Positions 13,660-15,728 of a stretch of DNA of 15,728 nucleotides are shown piece after piece (within the stretch, counting starts at the first letter, position 1; each line of letters starts with the position of its first letter). Origin of the DNA: Chitinophagales bacterium (lineage in GTDB: Bacteria; Bacteroidota; Bacteroidia; Chitinophagales; UBA8649); NCBI GenBank assembly GCA_020635995.1, contig JACJYS010000013.1:1-15728 (forward strand), read 5' to 3'. A program made the translations under genes and the position numbers. The notes beneath the pieces are model-generated. The model did not search any database, was not told where the DNA came from, and was given only the letters and a program-made list of their open reading frames with translations.

Positions 13660-15408
13660 TTATATATCTAATTCTAAATCTAAATTATTTTTTAAGGTAA
13701 TAATGTTTTCGTTTTCGTTTGCCATTTTTACAAAAATATCCTTAGGGTTTAATACTATTTTTTTAGGAACTGCATTTTTTGGAACTTTTATAACTAATTC
13801 ATAATCATTTTTTTCAAAATGCTGTTTAAACCATTTTTTTATTATAAAAATTTCTTTTTCTATTAGTGTTTTTTCTACTTTGCTATCGGCTAAAACAACA
13901 ATTTTATCTTCTTTTATAATAGGTGTTTTGTCGTCTATAGATTGTAATAAGGTTTGATGATTTTCATTACTTAAAAACACAAATAAATCTTCCCAAACTT
14001 TTAGTAGATTTTCATTATTGAGTTCTAAATTTCCTTGTGCTACTTCGGAAAGTTCATCTACCGCTCCATTTTCTACTGTTTTATTTTTTAGTTCATTTTC
14101 TACTTCTGCTTCAAGGTCTGCTAAAGTAAAACCTACTGAATTTTCTTTTTTTACTTCAATTTTTGGGTTTTCTTCTTGTGTAGTTGTTTCTTCAGCTTTT
14201 TTCTCTTCAATATTTGGTTTAGCTTCAACAATTGTTTTTTCCTTTGCATCAGTTGAAGCTATTGCCGTGGTGCTTTTAGTTTCTACTTTTGGTTCAAGCT
14301 TTTTTTTTTCAGAATTATTGGTATAATTCGCTTCTTCAATTTTAACGGCATTACTTAAATATGCCATTTTCATTAAGGTAGTTTCTACCAAAAGTCTTTT
14401 ATGTATGCTTTGTGCGTAGTTTACATCACAATCGGAGGCTAAGCTAAGTGCATTCACTAAAAATTCTAAAGGTGTTATTTTTGACTGAACAAAATATTTT
14501 TGTTTTAAATCATTACTTACTTCCAACAATTTTATGGTTCTTTCATCTTTGCAAACCATAAGATTTCTAAAATGATTGCTTAAGCCACTCATAAACTGGT
14601 CGCCTTCAAAACCATTAGAAATTATGTTGTCTAATTCAAGAATGGCACTGGGCAGATCTGCCGATAATAATTGTTCTGTTATTTTAAAGAAATAGTCGTG
14701 GTCAAGTACGTTTAAGTTTTTTACGGCATCTTCATAAGTTAGTTTATTGCCACTAAAACTTACTAATCTATCAAAAATAGATAAGGCATCACGCAATGCT
14801 CCGTCTGCTTTTTCTGCCACTATGTGCAGTGCATTATCTTCGGCTTGTATGTTTTCTTGATTGGCTATATTTTTAAGATGTCCTACAATATCTGCTACAG
14901 AAATTCTTTTAAAATCATAAATCTGACAGCGAGATAGGATAGTAGGGAGTATTTTGTGTTTTTCGGTAGTAGCTAAAATAAAAATAGCATAAGGAGGTGG
15001 CTCTTCTAAGGTTTTAAGAAAAGCATTAAAAGCGGCTTGAGAAAGCATGTGAACCTCATCTATAATATATATCTTAAACTTTCCTGTTTGTGGGGGGATA
15101 CGCACTTGTGCTATAAGCTGGTGCATATCATCTACTTTGTTGTTTGAAGCGGCATCTAACTCAAATATGTTGAAAGAAAAATCTTCTTCTATTTGGTCTA
15201 AATTTTCGGTTTTTCCGGTATTAACGGCTTTAGCCATAATACGGGCACAGGTGGTTTTGCCCACTCCCCTAGGACCACAAAATAAAAATGCTTGTGCTAA
15301 ATGGTCGTTTTCTATACTTCTTTTTAGTGTGGTAGTAATTTGTTCTTGACCTACTACATCTTCAAAAGTTTGCGGTCGGTATTTTCTTGCAGAAACTATA
15401 TAACTCAT
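13660..15408 (-). CDS. dnaX: DNA polymerase III subunit gamma/tau (DnaX)
   Basis: This 582-residue ATPase of the replicative clamp loader also organises the replisome through its C-terminal part. Walker A GPRGVGKTT is at 45-53, Walker B IIDEVHM at 115-121, the SRC arginine-finger motif at 159-161 and the sensor-2 segment GALRDALS at 203-210. The collar domain III runs to about 355. A Lys/Glu-rich linker (about 358-425) then leads to the tau-specific C-terminal region. The four-cysteine zinc module normally found between Walker A and ELDAAS is absent: residues 62-80 contain no cysteine. A run of ten A residues at codons 367-370 is a likely frameshift or slippage site that would give a gamma form of about 371 residues. 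It is the first gene of the operon. Upstream, TACCTTTA is a weak -7-like box very close to the ATG. Confidence 0.97.
   Translation of the reverse strand: MSYIVSARKYRPQTFEDVVGQEQITTTLKRSIENDHLAQAFLFCGPRGVGKTTCARIMAKAVNTGKTENLDQIEEDFSFNIFELDAASNNKVDDMHQLIAQVRIPPQTGKFKIYIIDEVHMLSQAAFNAFLKTLEEPPPYAIFILATTEKHKILPTILSRCQIYDFKRISVADIVGHLKNIANQENIQAEDNALHIVAEKADGALRDALSIFDRLVSFSGNKLTYEDAVKNLNVLDHDYFFKITEQLLSADLPSAILELDNIISNGFEGDQFMSGLSNHFRNLMVCKDERTIKLLEVSNDLKQKYFVQSKITPLEFLVNALSLASDCDVNYAQSIHKRLLVETTLMKMAYLSNAVKIEEANYTNNSEKKKLEPKVETKSTTAIASTDAKEKTIVEAKPNIEEKKAEETTTQEENPKIEVKKENSVGFTLADLEAEVENELKNKTVENGAVDELSEVAQGNLELNNENLLKVWEDLFVFLSNENHQTLLQSIDDKTPIIKEDKIVVLADSKVEKTLIEKEIFIIKKWFKQHFEKNDYELVIKVPKNAVPKKIVLNPKDIFVKMANENENIITLKNNLDLELDI
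14221..14260 (-). other. 9-bp inverted repeat inside the dnaX linker
   Basis: On the coding strand AGCTTCAAC and GTTGAAGCT are perfect complements separated by 22 bases. The first arm begins 38 bases after the slippery run, further than the 5-8 bases usual for a stem that stimulates ribosomal frameshifting. It may be chance. Confidence 0.35.
14299..14310 (-). promoter_or_regulatory. Probable dnaX frameshift/slippage site (A10 followed by G)
   Basis: On the coding strand the codons are GAA AAA AAA AAG CTT GAA. This contains A AAA AAG in the same frame as the E. coli dnaX slippery heptamer. A -1 shift reads AAA AAA GCT TGA and stops after one alanine, giving a protein of 371 residues. A +1 shift stops at TAG after four new residues, about 374 in all. 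Both ends fall at the junction of the collar domain and the linker, where a gamma form should end. The homopolymer is long enough for RNA polymerase slippage as described for Thermus dnaX. No Shine-Dalgarno-like stimulator is seen upstream. Confidence 0.62.
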
Positions 15409-15479
15409 AGATGAGTAAAGGTATATTATTTTTTTGTTTCTGTTTTGTTAATTATTTAAAACATATCAACAGAACGGAA

Positions 15480-15728
15480 TTATAGCAAATTATTTTCTAA
15501 GAGCATTTTAAGTGTAAGCAAGCTTAATGCAAAAAAAGCAATAAAGCCTATTATTAGTAATCTACCAATATTGTAGCCTTGTTTTTGCCAGTATTTGGCA
15601 TTAAAAAAAGAAAGTAAAGTACTTAACACAATGGCTGATATGTAATATGATGTATGCAAAGTTTTGCAAAAATATGCTGAAAAAAATAAACCGAAGTGAT
15701 TAGAAGCACAAACCAAATGTAAGTATTT
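15480..15728 (-). CDS. Partial unrecognised membrane protein (C-terminal end)
   Basis: The frame is open to the right edge of the window, so only the last 82 or so residues are visible; the apparent TTG start at 15714-15716 is probably internal. The segment has three hydrophobic stretches: around FGLFFSAYFC, around YISAIVLSTLLSFF, and around RLLIIGFIAFFALSLL. A short polar linker (NAKYWQKQGYNIG) separates the last two. It ends in LENNLL. I do not recognise the family and assign no function. It is 71 bases upstream of dnaX on the same strand, so the two could be co-transcribed. Confidence 0.55.
   Translation of the reverse strand, partial: KYLHLVCASNHFGLFFSAYFCKTLHTSYYISAIVLSTLLSFFNAKYWQKQGYNIGRLLIIGFIAFFALSLLTLKMLLENNLL

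Noticed and set aside
14018..14326. 102-codon plus-strand frame opposite dnaX, rich in Ser and Phe
   Set aside because: It is the antisense reading of the Lys/Glu-rich DnaX linker; its composition is explained entirely by the dnaX codons.

Overview
The window is AT-rich and looks like a chromosomal segment of a Bacteroidota bacterium, class undecided. The evidence is a secreted protein with a C-terminal type IX secretion (type A) sorting domain, a bacillithiol-pathway deacetylase of the BshB1 type, a DnaX lacking the usual zinc-binding cysteines, start codons preceded by A/T-rich rather than Shine-Dalgarno sequence, and a TAnnTTTG-like promoter box before trxB.

Layout. Positions 1-262 hold no convincing gene, only a candidate promoter. 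Positions 263-4834 are a tightly packed plus-strand run: thioredoxin reductase (trxB), a secreted START-domain protein, a cysteine glutathione peroxidase, the BshB1-type deacetylase and an MsbA-like ABC exporter. The last four are joined by junctions of 0, +3 and -1 bases. Three of the five are thiol-redox genes, so this is probably an oxidative-stress or thiol-homeostasis operon with an exporter at its end.

Positions 4835-6650 are mostly non-coding. They hold a regular array of hairpin-forming repeats with a period of about 117 bases. The array is split by one 367-base cassette carrying a small GIY-YIG nuclease-domain gene on the minus strand. Paired changes in the stems, a recurring cUUCGg motif and a mosaic order of loop types make this the least explained part of the window.

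Positions 6651-9038 encode a 795-residue exported protein: signal peptide, a beta-helix-like region, four Ig-like repeats and the sorting domain. It ends at a strong intrinsic terminator with a GCAA loop.

Positions 9190-15408 are a minus-strand operon read right to left: dnaX, a large M16 zinc peptidase, an RluF-type 23S rRNA pseudouridine synthase and an alkaline-ceramidase-like (CREST) membrane hydrolase, with junctions of 7, -1 and 12 bases. The dnaX gene carries a run of ten A residues at the start of its linker. It contains the E. coli dnaX slippery heptamer in the same frame and is followed at once by a -1 frame stop, so it probably makes both tau and a short gamma. Upstream of dnaX, the C-terminal end of an unrecognised membrane protein runs off the right edge.
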